Positions 21,254 through 30,348 of a stretch of 64,000 nt of DNA are shown here, in pieces. Positions within the stretch are counted from its first letter, which is position 1. Every line of letters starts with the position of its first letter. The notes under the pieces were generated by a model. The model did no database searches, had not been told where the DNA came from, and saw only the letters and a list, made by a program, of their open reading frames with translations. The position numbers and the translations under genes are program-made. The DNA lies in NCBI GenBank assembly GCA_963921335.3, contig CAWUFC020000001.1, forward strand, positions 1,116,001 to 1,180,000. The letters run 5' to 3'. The DNA comes from CAWUFC02 sp963921335 (GTDB lineage Bacteria > Pseudomonadota > Gammaproteobacteria > Pseudomonadales > Halieaceae).

Positions 21254-22264
21254 CTACCAGTGGTAATCCAGCCCCACTGCTTCCATGTGCTGGTTGCGAA
21301 TGCTTGCTAGCGCATGATCTTCGATGATGTAACTGGCGCCCTGACCGAGTAGCCAGGTGGCGCGAGGCCTGGATCGGCCAAACAAAATAGGCTGGTTGGG
21401 CGGTGTACGGTAGGTCTCACCCCGTATCCTGCGATACTCATCCTGCATGCTGTCAAAGCGGCTGACGTCTCTTTGTTTTCCGCCTGTTGTAACGCCGCCG
21501 TGTATCTGGTGGAAGCAGCCTTCGCCCATTAAATAGAAAAGCTCTATACTTTCGGCGGCGCAGGCTCGCCGATAGAAGTCCAGATTGACCATGCCTCCAC
21601 CAGGCGAATCAAAACTGGATTCAAAACCATCCAGTTCATCAAACAGGGTGCGTGGCAGAAACAGGCAGTTGCTTTCCGCCATCGGCCCCGACCATCCTGA
21701 GGCAGAAGAGCCCGCCAGGCTGGCGATCTCAAACAAACGATAAGCATCTTGGGGCCATCCGATTCTATCGAGTAGGGAGTCTTCTATGTTCTGGTCGTAA
21801 CCGCGCTGAGTCGATAGCCTCTGTATATCCGGACCCAAGTGAAAACCGATGACAGATACCAGGCTTCGCGCCTGTTGGGCGAAAGCGCGGTCTGCCCAGT
21901 GCAGTATGCCCGGCGTGACCAGCCTGGCGCCGTCGATCAGCAGGCAAAGATTTCTACCAGAGGAAGCTGCAACACCACGGTTAATGGCATCCGCGGGCGA
22001 GGGTGAGGCGTCGTTAATCCGCAGCAATTTGAACTCACTGCCCCAGCGGCAGACCTCATCCTGGCTAACAGGCTCGGGTGATCCGTTATCGACCACTATG
22101 ACTTCGTAGTTTAGGTTTTCTACATCCTGTTGATAGTTTCGGCACAGCGAGCGCAACGTTCGAGCCAATTCTCTGTGCATATCGTAGGCGACCACAATAA
22201 CAGAGAAATCCACCTCGTCATCAGTGGGCGCTGGCGGCGGTGATTTAAAGAGGTTCTTCAGCAA
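21254..22264 (-). CDS. GT2-like glycosyltransferase of IDGAR subfamily, copy 1
   Basis: This 336-residue protein has a GT-A nucleotide-sugar-binding fold: FSVIVVAYDMHRELARTLRSL, YEVIVVDNGS, ADAINRGVAASSG. The place where a GT2 enzyme normally has DxD reads LLIDGAR (residues 109-114). Conserved later blocks are AESNCLFLP, GGGMVNLDFYRRA and GEGCFHQIHGGVTT. It is clearly paralogous to the gene at 37941-38903, which shares all these blocks. The role is presumably sugar transfer to a surface glycan or protein, with donor and acceptor unknown. It is convergent with the VOC gene (4-base gap) and divergent from the methyltransferase. Confidence 0.8.
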   Translation of the reverse strand: MLKNLFKSPPPAPTDDEVDFSVIVVAYDMHRELARTLRSLCRNYQQDVENLNYEVIVVDNGSPEPVSQDEVCRWGSEFKLLRINDASPSPADAINRGVAASSGRNLCLLIDGARLVTPGILHWADRAFAQQARSLVSVIGFHLGPDIQRLSTQRGYDQNIEDSLLDRIGWPQDAYRLFEIASLAGSSASGWSGPMAESNCLFLPRTLFDELDGFESSFDSPGGGMVNLDFYRRACAAESIELFYLMGEGCFHQIHGGVTTGGKQRDVSRFDSMQDEYRRIRGETYRTPPNQPILFGRSRPRATWLLGQGASYIIEDHALASIRNQHMEAVGLDYHW

Positions 22265-22387
22265 ATGGAATAGATCTTGGACTTGGCGCTGTCAGTGTAA
22301 CAGTTCTTATAGCTATCGGGCATGGCCATTGGGGCTATTGCAGTATCAACGTATACTCAAACCATAAAAATACCAGGATCCATCTGT

Positions 22388-23071
22388 ATGGAGTACCAGC
22401 GCTTTTTTGAGACCTACGGCGGTTCTGCGCGCACCAAAAACTTACCCAGCCTGCGCAAGCGGGTGAGTGCATTCTTGCACCGAAAGCCGCTGAAGGAGAA
22501 AAAGCGGCCCTATTGGTTACCACGGCGATCACCATTGCCAAAAGACTATATACGACTAGATCCTTGGGAGATGGAGTATCTTTTCCTTATTGCTCGTCGT
22601 GCAAAAAAGGGCATTGTGGAAATTGGCCGATTTAATGGAGGTAGCACCTTTTTGATGAGCTGCGCCAATCCTGATGTACCGATCTGGTCTGTAGATAAGG
22701 CACCACAGAATGATGATTTGCTGCGGTCTTATTTTGAGCAAGAAAATAGGGGCGGTAATGTACGCCTGCTGGTGGGAGACTCACAGCAGGGCGACTATCC
22801 GGAAATAACCGCTGCCGACGTACTGTTTATTGATGGTGATCATACATATGAAGGCTGTTATGCAGACATTCGGAACTGGTATGACAAACTCAGTCCCAAT
22901 GGCCATATGATCTTGCATGACGCCTATGAAGGTAAGTGGGGTGTTCAGGATGCCATTTTGGACGCCATGGACCAGTATTCCGAACTGCAGGTTGTGCAGT
23001 CACCCATCATCAGTCACGCGTACTGGCGTTATCCGGCTGGTTCCATATGCCATTTGATAAAACGAGCATGA
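22388..23071 (+). CDS. Class I SAM methyltransferase (Methyltransf_24-like)
   Basis: This 227-residue protein has a central SAM-dependent fold: GIVEIGRFNGGSTFLMSC as motif I, IWSVDKAP as the acidic end of strand 2, VRLLVGDSQQGD, and the DVLFIDGDHTYEGCYADI block. ILHDA follows, a pattern shared with cephalosporin hydroxylase/O-methyltransferase-like enzymes acting on sugars. Upstream in-frame codons from 22322 exist, but the ATG at 22388 starts MEYQRFFETYGGS with AGGA 10 bases before. It lies 13 bases before the large fusion gene and probably shares its transcript. Confidence 0.75.
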   Translation: MEYQRFFETYGGSARTKNLPSLRKRVSAFLHRKPLKEKKRPYWLPRRSPLPKDYIRLDPWEMEYLFLIARRAKKGIVEIGRFNGGSTFLMSCANPDVPIWSVDKAPQNDDLLRSYFEQENRGGNVRLLVGDSQQGDYPEITAADVLFIDGDHTYEGCYADIRNWYDKLSPNGHMILHDAYEGKWGVQDAILDAMDQYSELQVVQSPIISHAYWRYPAGSICHLIKRA

Positions 23072-23084
23072 GTGACTGGCGCAG

Positions 23085-26000
23085 ATGAGTTGCAATCTTG
23101 TCATACTCGGAATGCATCGCTCCGGCACGTCAATGCTGGCGCGCCTGCTTGAACAGGTCGGTTTCGCTGTCGGGTCAAAAGAAGAGCTGTTAGCTGCACA
23201 AGCAGACAATCCACTGGGCTTCTGGGAACGTCGCGACGTTGTGGCCCTGAACAATGACATTCTCAGCCGGCAGGGCACTGCCTGGTATGGACCGCGTGTA
23301 ACAGAAGATGCTGGCATCGGCTTCCAGAAGCAAATTGAGGAATTAGTCGCCGGGTTTGAGCGACCCTGGTTGTTGAAAGATCCTCGCATGGTACTCACCT
23401 GGCCAGAGTGGGAGCGCACCATGGATGATGCTGCGGTGATTTTTTTGCACAGGCATCCGCTGGCGGTGGGTCGTTCTCTGCAGCGTCGCAACGGTTTTCC
23501 GTTGAGCTATGGAGTGAGCTTGTGGGAATACTATAACCGCTACGTGTTATCCAGGCTGGCGGGACGTCAATATCTCTGCCTGGGCTACGAGCAGCTGCTG
23601 GCAGACCCTTCGACAGTACTGGCTGGGTTGAAGCAACAACTCCAGTTGGCCAATGCCTGGCCTGACACTGCTCAGGACTTTAAGCTTGAACTGATCGAGG
23701 GGGACATGAATCACGCGAATGAACCCGGCGACAGTGAAGACTTGCTCACAGAATCGCAGATGGTGCTGTATGCACAGCTTAGCTCTTTGAGCCTGGTCGG
23801 GGTGCGTCCGGGAATGGATCCACCTACCCAAAACCTGTCTGAAAAAATTCAAGATTTTGCCAAGCTTTATTCTGGGCAGGAGCGGCTAGGCGCTATTCAG
23901 CAAGAGGTCGTTGGGTTAAATCAGTCGCTTGAGCAGATGACCCATGACCGGGATTCACTACTCAAAAAATTCCGGGCCCAGGAGGTCGAACATACGCGCT
24001 TGGCGGATGCACACAGAGACGCGAACGCTGAACTGTCTTTCCTGCGCACTGAGCAGCGACGAATTCCAGGCCTAGAGGCTGAAAAGCAGGAACTGGAGCA
24101 GGCGCTACGTGAAAGTGCGGAGAAGGCTGATTACCTGTTTCATCAGCTCAGTTTGGAATACCAGCGTGTGCTCATGTATGGACGCTCTCTGCCGGGTCTC
24201 GCCAACAGACTCTTCATTGCAGGTTATAAGGCCCTCCGGTTCAAATCCGGTGTGAATACTGCTTTGGATGATGTCGTTGAAAGCGCACTTGAATACGAGC
24301 AAGCGTATGGATTTGGCGATCAGCAACAGTCGCTTAGCCGCCTCCAGCTGATCGCTCAGGTTATTGTTTATGTGTTTCGCCATCCCATGTCGTCGCTGCG
24401 CAGCTTCAGTTGGCATCGGCTGCGACGGGCCATTTCTGTGTTCAGGGGGTCAGATTCAGATGAGTTGAATCTTTGGGTGCGGCAGCGTTTTCCGGGGGCA
24501 GTTACTGGCAAGAAAAATGCCCTGCTACCCGTGTTGGATGATTCACTCGACGAGCTGGAGTTGACGTTTCCTGTGGAGGAAGCGCCTGCTGTATCGATTG
24601 TTATGCCGGTCTTTAATGAGTACCGAATGACTGTTTATTGCCTGCAATCTCTGTTGCAGCAAACCGATGGGGTCAGTTATGAGGTGATTATTGCAGACGA
24701 TGCATCCACTGACCTTGTTCGCAGCATTGAGCAAAGAGTGAGCGGGGTGCGTGTGTGCCGTGCTGAGTCCAATCGGGGCTTCGTGCTTAATTGCAATGCC
24801 GCGGCTGCATTGGCACGTGGTGAATATATTGTGTTTCTCAACAACGATACGGCATTGACCAAAGGCTGGCTGAAAGCGTTGGTCGGCACGCTGGAGACTC
24901 ATTCTGATGCTGGCATTGTTGGTCCCAAGCTGTTGTTTGGCAGTGGTGATCTTCAGGAGGCGGGCGGCGTTATCTGGAATGACGCCAGTGGTTGGAACTA
25001 TGGGCGTATGGACGATCCTGGATTGCCAGCCTACAACTATCTTAAGGCGGTAGATTACGTATCTGGCGCATGCCTGATGGTGCGCGGTGAGCTGTGGCGG
25101 GAGATAGGAGGTTTTGATGAGCGTTATGTGCCCGCCTACTATGAGGATACCGATCTGTGTTTCGCTGCGCGCCAGGCCGGCCACCAGGTCCTCTACCAGC
25201 CGGCTTCCGTGATCTACCATTTCGAAGGTGTCAGTAATGGCACAGATACAGCCGGCGGGATTAAGCAATACCAGCTGACCAATCAGGAAAAATTCAGAGA
25301 GAAGTGGTCTGATGTGCTACAGCTTCAGCACTTTCCCAATGGTGACTGTGTTTTTCAGGCACGTGATCGCAGTCGTAGTCGTCGCACCGTCCTAGTCATT
25401 GATCATTATGTGCCGTCTTACGATAAGGATGCCGGCTCGCGTTCAACCTGGCAGTATCTTAGCCTGATGGTGTCCATGGGTTATAACGTGAAGTTTATCG
25501 GCGCCAATTTCTTCGCGCATCAGCCCTATACCCACGAGTTGGAAGCCATGGGCATAGAGGTATTGGTTGGTGAGTCCATGGCTCGCAGACTAGACCATTG
25601 GCTCGGGGCCAATGCTGCTGAGATCGATGCGGTATATATTCACCGTCCCCATGTCGCGGAGCAGTTCCTGCCGTTGCTCAAAACTCTGCAGCCCCGACCA
25701 AAACTTATTTTCTTTGGACACGACCTGCATTATCTGCGGACAGAACGGCAGTTTGCGCTAAGCGGCGATGCCGCTGAACAGGCCGAAGCTCGCCGCTGGC
25801 GGCAGCGTGAATATGCTCTGTTCGATCAGGTGGATCAAATTTACTATCCTTCCCAAGTGGAGGTAGAAGCGATCCTGTCTGAACGCCCGGACCTACCCGT
25901 GCGCAGCATACCCCTTTATGCGCTCGACCAAACCAGACCGCATGAATATCAGAGTCATCGTTCTGGAGGCATGTTATTCGTCGGTGGCTTCAATCATCCA

Positions 26001-26498
26001 CCAAATTTGGATGCAATGCTCTGGTTTATCGACGAGGTTTTACCGCTGGTGCATCTTAGTCATCCAGATTTATCGCTTCATATTGTTGGGTCCAATATGC
26101 CAGAAAAGCTCCTTCGAAGAGCGAGTGACTCGATTGTTATACATGGTTTTGTCAGTGAATCTGAGTTGGTTCAGCTGTATGCCGAGGCTAAGTTGGCGGT
26201 GGTGCCCCTGCGTTATGGGGCTGGTGTAAAGGGCAAGGTCATCGAGGCCCTACAGTATGGCGTGCCCCTGGTTACAACCAGTATTGGCGCTGAAGGCTTA
26301 CCAGAACCAGAGCGTGTGATGTGGGTGGCTGACGAGCCGCAGGCGATCGCCGATGCTATTGGAGACGTGGTCGATGATGGAGCGGCAACCCAGCATCTGG
26401 CACAGTATTCCGATTATCTGGAGCAGTATTTCTCCCGTGCTCGTGCTGAGGAAGTATTGAGGGAAGATTTTGGGGAACCCTGGATCACGCATGTTTGA
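23085..26498 (+). CDS. Trifunctional sulfotransferase-GT2-GT4 fusion protein
   Basis: This 1137-residue protein has three enzyme modules. Residues 1-215 are a sulfotransferase with the PAPS-binding loop GMHRSGTSML (residues 9-18) and the 3'-phosphate region VIFLHRHPLAVGRSLQRR. Residues about 255-350 are a predicted coiled coil (LNQSLEQMTHDRDSLLKKF). Residues about 500-730 are a GT2 domain with SIVMPVFNEY, IADDAS, FLNNDTAL (DxD-type site) and YYEDTDLCF. Residues about 766-1137 are a GT4 (GT-B) domain with LVIDHYVPSYDKDAGS and the C-terminal LHIVGS, VVPLRYGAGVKGKVIEALQYGVPLV. No signal peptide is seen, so it is cytosolic. Fusion implies ordered building and sulfation of one glycan. The next gene overlaps by 8 bases. 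Confidence 0.88.
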   Translation: MSCNLVILGMHRSGTSMLARLLEQVGFAVGSKEELLAAQADNPLGFWERRDVVALNNDILSRQGTAWYGPRVTEDAGIGFQKQIEELVAGFERPWLLKDPRMVLTWPEWERTMDDAAVIFLHRHPLAVGRSLQRRNGFPLSYGVSLWEYYNRYVLSRLAGRQYLCLGYEQLLADPSTVLAGLKQQLQLANAWPDTAQDFKLELIEGDMNHANEPGDSEDLLTESQMVLYAQLSSLSLVGVRPGMDPPTQNLSEKIQDFAKLYSGQERLGAIQQEVVGLNQSLEQMTHDRDSLLKKFRAQEVEHTRLADAHRDANAELSFLRTEQRRIPGLEAEKQELEQALRESAEKADYLFHQLSLEYQRVLMYGRSLPGLANRLFIAGYKALRFKSGVNTALDDVVESALEYEQAYGFGDQQQSLSRLQLIAQVIVYVFRHPMSSLRSFSWHRLRRAISVFRGSDSDELNLWVRQRFPGAVTGKKNALLPVLDDSLDELELTFPVEEAPAVSIVMPVFNEYRMTVYCLQSLLQQTDGVSYEVIIADDASTDLVRSIEQRVSGVRVCRAESNRGFVLNCNAAAALARGEYIVFLNNDTALTKGWLKALVGTLETHSDAGIVGPKLLFGSGDLQEAGGVIWNDASGWNYGRMDDPGLPAYNYLKAVDYVSGACLMVRGELWREIGGFDERYVPAYYEDTDLCFAARQAGHQVLYQPASVIYHFEGVSNGTDTAGGIKQYQLTNQEKFREKWSDVLQLQHFPNGDCVFQARDRSRSRRTVLVIDHYVPSYDKDAGSRSTWQYLSLMVSMGYNVKFIGANFFAHQPYTHELEAMGIEVLVGESMARRLDHWLGANAAEIDAVYIHRPHVAEQFLPLLKTLQPRPKLIFFGHDLHYLRTERQFALSGDAAEQAEARRWRQREYALFDQVDQIYYPSQVEVEAILSERPDLPVRSIPLYALDQTRPHEYQSHRSGGMLFVGGFNHPPNLDAMLWFIDEVLPLVHLSHPDLSLHIVGSNMPEKLLRRASDSIVIHGFVSESELVQLYAEAKLAVVPLRYGAGVKGKVIEALQYGVPLVTTSIGAEGLPEPERVMWVADEPQAIADAIGDVVDDGAATQHLAQYSDYLEQYFSRARAEEVLREDFGEPWITHV

Positions 26499-27336
26499 GC
26501 GGTTGCGCAGGTTTTTCGGCCTCGGGGCTCCGCGCGATGTGCTCATACATGCACATCAGTTTAAGAATGCCGGGACCACGCTCGACGACGCGCTACAGAG
26601 GAGTTTTGGCGAGGCGTTTTATGATCATCGTGATGATGACGAAATGCGTCGTGGTGCCGAGTATCTCGGGCCATGGTTAAAGTCCAATGAGCTGTTGTGC
26701 GCAGTTTCCAGTCACTGGATCACAGTGCCCCTGCCGCAGCAGTCAGATTTGCGTTGTCACCTCATGCTGATGTTTCGGGATCCGCTGGAACGCGCGCGAT
26801 CGCTATACAATTTTGAACGCCGTCAGGAACCCGCTGAAACCCCAGGCTCTATAAAGGCGAAAGAAACCAGTTTCCTGGAGTATGTGCGCTGGCAAATGCT
26901 TCCTGAACAGGGCCCGGCGTTGCGTGAATTTCATACCCGTTACTGTTCAGGGAATTATCTGGGCGATGACCTGTCCGGGATGTATGAGATTGCGAGGTCC
27001 ACGGTGGCGTCTACTCCGCTAGTAGGCCTTGTGCACCGGTATGCTGAATCGATGGTGTTGTTTGAGTACCATCTGCATCGATTTTTTCCAGAGCTGGATC
27101 TCAGTTACCGCGTACTCAATAGCAGTGGTGGGCATTGTGGTGTGCTGGCAGATAGACGCGCCAGTGTCGAGAGAGAACTAGCGCCGGTGCTAGATGAGTA
27201 TCTGGCCGCCAATCACTTTGACATGCTTCTTTTTAAGGAAGTTGAAAAGCGCTTTGATCGCAATATTGCCGAGGTACCTGACCTTGAGAAGCGCCTCGAA
27301 GAGCTGCGGCAGCGCTGCGAGTCGCTAACCCTATGA
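26491..27336 (+). CDS. Sulfotransferase-family protein
   Basis: This 281-residue protein begins MFERLRRFFGLGAPRDVLIHAH. The loop HQFKNAGTTLDDAL near residue 25-38 corresponds to the PAPS 5'-phosphosulfate-binding loop of the Sulfotransfer_2 type (hxxKxAGTT). The LMLMFRDPLERARSLYNFERR segment corresponds to the 3'-phosphate-binding Arg/Ser region. A charged C-terminal helix ends the protein. Sulfation of the glycan built by the upstream fusion is the natural inference. A start at 26470 is possible, but the ATG at 26491 fits the 8-base overlap (ATGTTTGA) seen elsewhere in this cluster. Confidence 0.78.
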   Translation: MFERLRRFFGLGAPRDVLIHAHQFKNAGTTLDDALQRSFGEAFYDHRDDDEMRRGAEYLGPWLKSNELLCAVSSHWITVPLPQQSDLRCHLMLMFRDPLERARSLYNFERRQEPAETPGSIKAKETSFLEYVRWQMLPEQGPALREFHTRYCSGNYLGDDLSGMYEIARSTVASTPLVGLVHRYAESMVLFEYHLHRFFPELDLSYRVLNSSGGHCGVLADRRASVERELAPVLDEYLAANHFDMLLFKEVEKRFDRNIAEVPDLEKRLEELRQRCESLTL

Positions 27337-28868
27337 GTCTTCGGCGAAAAACAACAGATTACGTGCGCGCAGCGCACTATTTCTCTGATGGATGGGCACT
27401 TAACTTCTGGCAAATTGCCGATCCCGCCAGGATCCGAGCGGAATTGCAGGCTCTGCGCCAGGAAGGCTATGACGCTGTTATTCTGGTGTTGCCCTGGCGC
27501 GGTGTGCAGGAGGATGCCGCTGGCAACAGGCTTGATCCGTTTTACCGCAGGCAGATCGTGAAAGTCTTGGCTGCGGTAAAAAAGGCCGGTCTAAGGGCGT
27601 TCGTTCGACTCAGTTATGGGTATCATATATTGCCGCACCATGGCAGTACTGCTTTCACTGATTTTCAGCGATTGTGTTTTGATGAGGAGAGGCAGGAGCG
27701 CTGGCTTGTTTATCTTTCCGAGGTCGCCAAGCTTTGTCGACGCAGCGGCGTGGTCAGCGGCTTGTTCCTGTCATGGGAAGAATTCTGGCTGCCCTTGAGT
27801 TCCGCTCAGGACAGGGCTCAGTCTGCCCGGGAGTACATGGCCCGCAAGCTTGGTTTCGTCCACTGGCTGCGAGAACAAGGAGTTAAGGAGATAGACGCTA
27901 TACCGCCGCGTGGTGACCCCAGCTACCATCTTTATCATCGTTTCAAGAACGAGCGTATTCGTCAGTTGTTTTCTACGGCACAGGCATGCGTACCTGATTT
28001 ATCAATGGAGATGCGAGTCGATAAAGATCCCCAGCCTACCGATCAAGGCATCGAATGGCTGGACAACGATTCCTACGGTGATCTGGCCGTGACGCGTTTT
28101 AGCTATTGGGCGCCCTTTATGGGGGCAAGGAATGAAGGCGAGTTACTCAATGCTGAGCAGGCTTTGGTATTGCTGGAGCACATGCTGAAATCGGTCGCGC
28201 GGCAGGGCAAGCAAGCCAAGCAACTCGTTGACCAATTCAATTTTGTGGATGATACCCCGGATGCTGGCGGCGCGCTGGCACAGCTGGAACCGACACAAAT
28301 AGACGCATTCCTGTTAGGTGCTGCACCGTTGCTTAAACAGTACGCTGCTGGTCATGGCTTATGGGCAGTGCGTGACTACCGACTTAATGTGCTGTTCAAT
28401 GCGCGCTTTTTAATGGGCATGCAAGGCTGGGAACTCTGTAGTGGGCAATGCCTCAATCGTTGTCATCGCGCGGGGATATACCTCGCCGCCGGCAGCGAAA
28501 TTCGGCAGATTCTCAGTGCGCCGATTAGTGCGCTACAGCGGGATATTCTTTTCGACGAGTTTGAGTTTGAGCTGCAATTAAAAAAGCGCGATTTGAACTG
28601 TCGACTTTCGATCAAGATTAACGCCGGTGACTGGTTGCCCCTTGAAGTTAATGCCAGTGCGACTGTTGCCAGGGCCACCATACCGATATTACACGGTGAT
28701 ATCTGGGAGAACGGCATTGAGATCCGGCTACGTAATGAAGGACGAGGGCAATCGATAGACAGTGTCCAGCTCTATCATCAGGAATATTGTGTCGGTATTC
28801 ACAACAGCAATGGAGAGGCCGGTCCGCTGTTTGAATCGATTCAGGCGTTCAACCGCGCGTTGACCTAG
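27333..28868 (+). CDS. Putative TIM-barrel glycan-active protein of unknown family
   Basis: This 511-residue protein overlaps the sulfotransferase gene by ATGA. Residues about 15-370 look like a TIM barrel of glycoside-hydrolase type: GYDAVILVLPWRGVQ, AGLRAFVRLSYGYHI, VVSGLFLSWEEFW with a candidate acid/base Glu pair, MEMRVDKDPQ, and LAVTRFSYWAPF. The last 130 residues (AGSEIRQILSAPISALQRDILFDEF onward) look like a beta-sandwich. No signal peptide is seen, which is odd for a hydrolase and would suit a cytosolic transferase or a lipid-linked-glycan trimming role. The family is not recognised, and function is inferred from fold-like patterns and operon position only. Confidence 0.5.
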   Translation: MSLRRKTTDYVRAAHYFSDGWALNFWQIADPARIRAELQALRQEGYDAVILVLPWRGVQEDAAGNRLDPFYRRQIVKVLAAVKKAGLRAFVRLSYGYHILPHHGSTAFTDFQRLCFDEERQERWLVYLSEVAKLCRRSGVVSGLFLSWEEFWLPLSSAQDRAQSAREYMARKLGFVHWLREQGVKEIDAIPPRGDPSYHLYHRFKNERIRQLFSTAQACVPDLSMEMRVDKDPQPTDQGIEWLDNDSYGDLAVTRFSYWAPFMGARNEGELLNAEQALVLLEHMLKSVARQGKQAKQLVDQFNFVDDTPDAGGALAQLEPTQIDAFLLGAAPLLKQYAAGHGLWAVRDYRLNVLFNARFLMGMQGWELCSGQCLNRCHRAGIYLAAGSEIRQILSAPISALQRDILFDEFEFELQLKKRDLNCRLSIKINAGDWLPLEVNASATVARATIPILHGDIWENGIEIRLRNEGRGQSIDSVQLYHQEYCVGIHNSNGEAGPLFESIQAFNRALT

Positions 28869-29553
28869 CGCTTTCTATCACACGGAGAGCGGCCCATTGC
28901 ACTGTTGCCGGCGGCGCACCAAGACTGATCGCCGTGGCCAGTTCATCGAGGTGCTTCGTTTCGCCAAGATAAAGATTCCGGTGTAGATAGGTATTCCAGC
29001 GCAGTACATCGGAGTAGTTAACTTCGCCATCCTGGTTGACGTCGCCTACCAGGCCACGCGCCAGTTCATCGAGCGCTGCACCCAGGTCCATTGCCTGATT
29101 CCAGTCGAAGTGCTCAAGGGTATACTGGTAGACGGCCTCGGTGAGAAGCGACACTCGATTATCGCGAATCCGTAATTGTTCTCCTGGAACAAGGCTATGC
29201 CAACTACCCCGGACCAACGCAGGCTCACTATCGAGACTGCGATCGCGATCGCTATCCCAATCGGTCCCGCCAGTGGCTCTCACTAGGTAGTATTCACTCT
29301 CGTCCAACTGCCTTGGTACCAAGAACACGCCGACCCAAAGTAACTGCAACTTGGGGTTCATAGACTGCCAGCGTGCGCTGCCGATACGCTCCTCCAGGAA
29401 ATCCCTGTCCCAGCTAACCGACTGGTAGATTGATTGATCTGATTGGCTCAGTCTGTGTAATTCGATATCACTGCCGCCGACGCCACCGTTGAGCTGAGCC
29501 TGAAAGCAGGCTTGCAGGCTCAGGCATAAGGGGAGTAAAAGCCAGCGTTTCAT
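28849..29553 (-). CDS. Lipoprotein with dockerin-like EF-hand module
   Basis: This 234-residue protein has a lipoprotein signal with lipobox LSLQAC (Cys16). A conserved N-terminal region follows (CFQAQLNGGVGGSDIEL, LLWVGVFLVP, YYLVRATGG, RGSWHSLVPG, LLTEAVYQYT). A dockerin/EF-hand-like calcium loop GDVNQDGEVNYSDVLRW occurs at residues 170-186. It is clearly homologous to the first 230 residues of the cytochrome lipoprotein at 50401-52101. It is probably outer-membrane anchored and may dock a partner or carbohydrate, with function unknown. It overlaps the upstream methyltransferase by ATGA and its 3' end overlaps the convergent gene by 20 bases. Confidence 0.75.
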   Translation of the reverse strand: MKRWLLLPLCLSLQACFQAQLNGGVGGSDIELHRLSQSDQSIYQSVSWDRDFLEERIGSARWQSMNPKLQLLWVGVFLVPRQLDESEYYLVRATGGTDWDSDRDRSLDSEPALVRGSWHSLVPGEQLRIRDNRVSLLTEAVYQYTLEHFDWNQAMDLGAALDELARGLVGDVNQDGEVNYSDVLRWNTYLHRNLYLGETKHLDELATAISLGAPPATVQWAALRVIESARSTRG

Positions 29554-30308
29554 CCAGCCTGATTGGCCATTGCCGCACCGGGCTTCAGCGCCATGCGGGC
29601 GGTTTTGCGAACGCTATCTAGGTGTTTTGCCGCGTGTACGTAAAAGCTGCGCATTTGTTCTCGGGTGGTTTCGTCACCGTCCAGAAGCAACCCCAGGAGT
29701 TCGCCGCGGGGCTTCTCGCCCCCCGGCTTTTGGACCACACCCAGCCCAAATCCGTGGCGAAAGCCAAAGCTTGGGTAATCGGCCTCGATGTCCTCCCAGA
29801 ACCTCCAAACCCCGAAATCTTTCAGCCGGCCATGTATATCGTGCATCAGGATGACACCCCCCGGCCGCACCTTCGGATACCATGTGGCGAAGTCCTCTGA
29901 GACCGCATCGTAAGTGTGCAAGCCGTCAATATGCAGCAGGTCTATGCTTTCATCATCAAAATGATCAACCGCTTCAGCAAAGCGTGTGCGCATCAGGTAA
30001 GCGTGGCCAGAATAGTGTTCCCTCGCATGCTGTTTTACCTTGTGAAAGACACTCTCATCGTAATCGCCAGCGTGCTCTTCGCCTTCCCATGTATCCACCG
30101 CATAGGCCAGCCCATCGATGTGGTTCTCTTTCAGCGCCTGGCAAAAACAAAAGAAGGAAAGACCTCCCTGGGTGCCAAGTTCAACCGTCAGACCCGGCCG
30201 TAGTTCGGTGACCAGGTCATAACCGAAAGCAAGGTGATCGATCCAGGTTGAGAAGCAGATGTGTTTGGGCTCGAAACTGCGCAGGGATGGTGGGAAAAAT
30301 ATGGACAT
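29550..30308 (-). CDS. Class I SAM methyltransferase (CmcI/Methyltransf_24-like)
   Basis: This 252-residue protein has SAM motif I at VELGTQGGLSFFCFCQAL. It continues with LAYAVDTWEGEEHAGDYDESVF and the metal-site-like SIDLLHIDGLHTYDAVSEDF, then GGVILMHDIHG. The HIDGLHTY pattern is typical of sugar O-methyltransferases near glycosyltransferase clusters. The acceptor is unknown. It is followed by the dockerin-like lipoprotein with a 4-base overlap, so both are translated together. Confidence 0.8.
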   Translation of the reverse strand: MSIFFPPSLRSFEPKHICFSTWIDHLAFGYDLVTELRPGLTVELGTQGGLSFFCFCQALKENHIDGLAYAVDTWEGEEHAGDYDESVFHKVKQHAREHYSGHAYLMRTRFAEAVDHFDDESIDLLHIDGLHTYDAVSEDFATWYPKVRPGGVILMHDIHGRLKDFGVWRFWEDIEADYPSFGFRHGFGLGVVQKPGGEKPRGELLGLLLDGDETTREQMRSFYVHAAKHLDSVRKTARMALKPGAAMANQAG

Positions 30309-30348
30309 AAAAATAGTTGGTATCGGAAAGTGCTTAATATACCGAAAA

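Noticed and set aside
24543..25268. 241-codon minus-strand frame
   Set aside because: It is antisense to the GT2 domain of the fusion protein and has no independent evidence.
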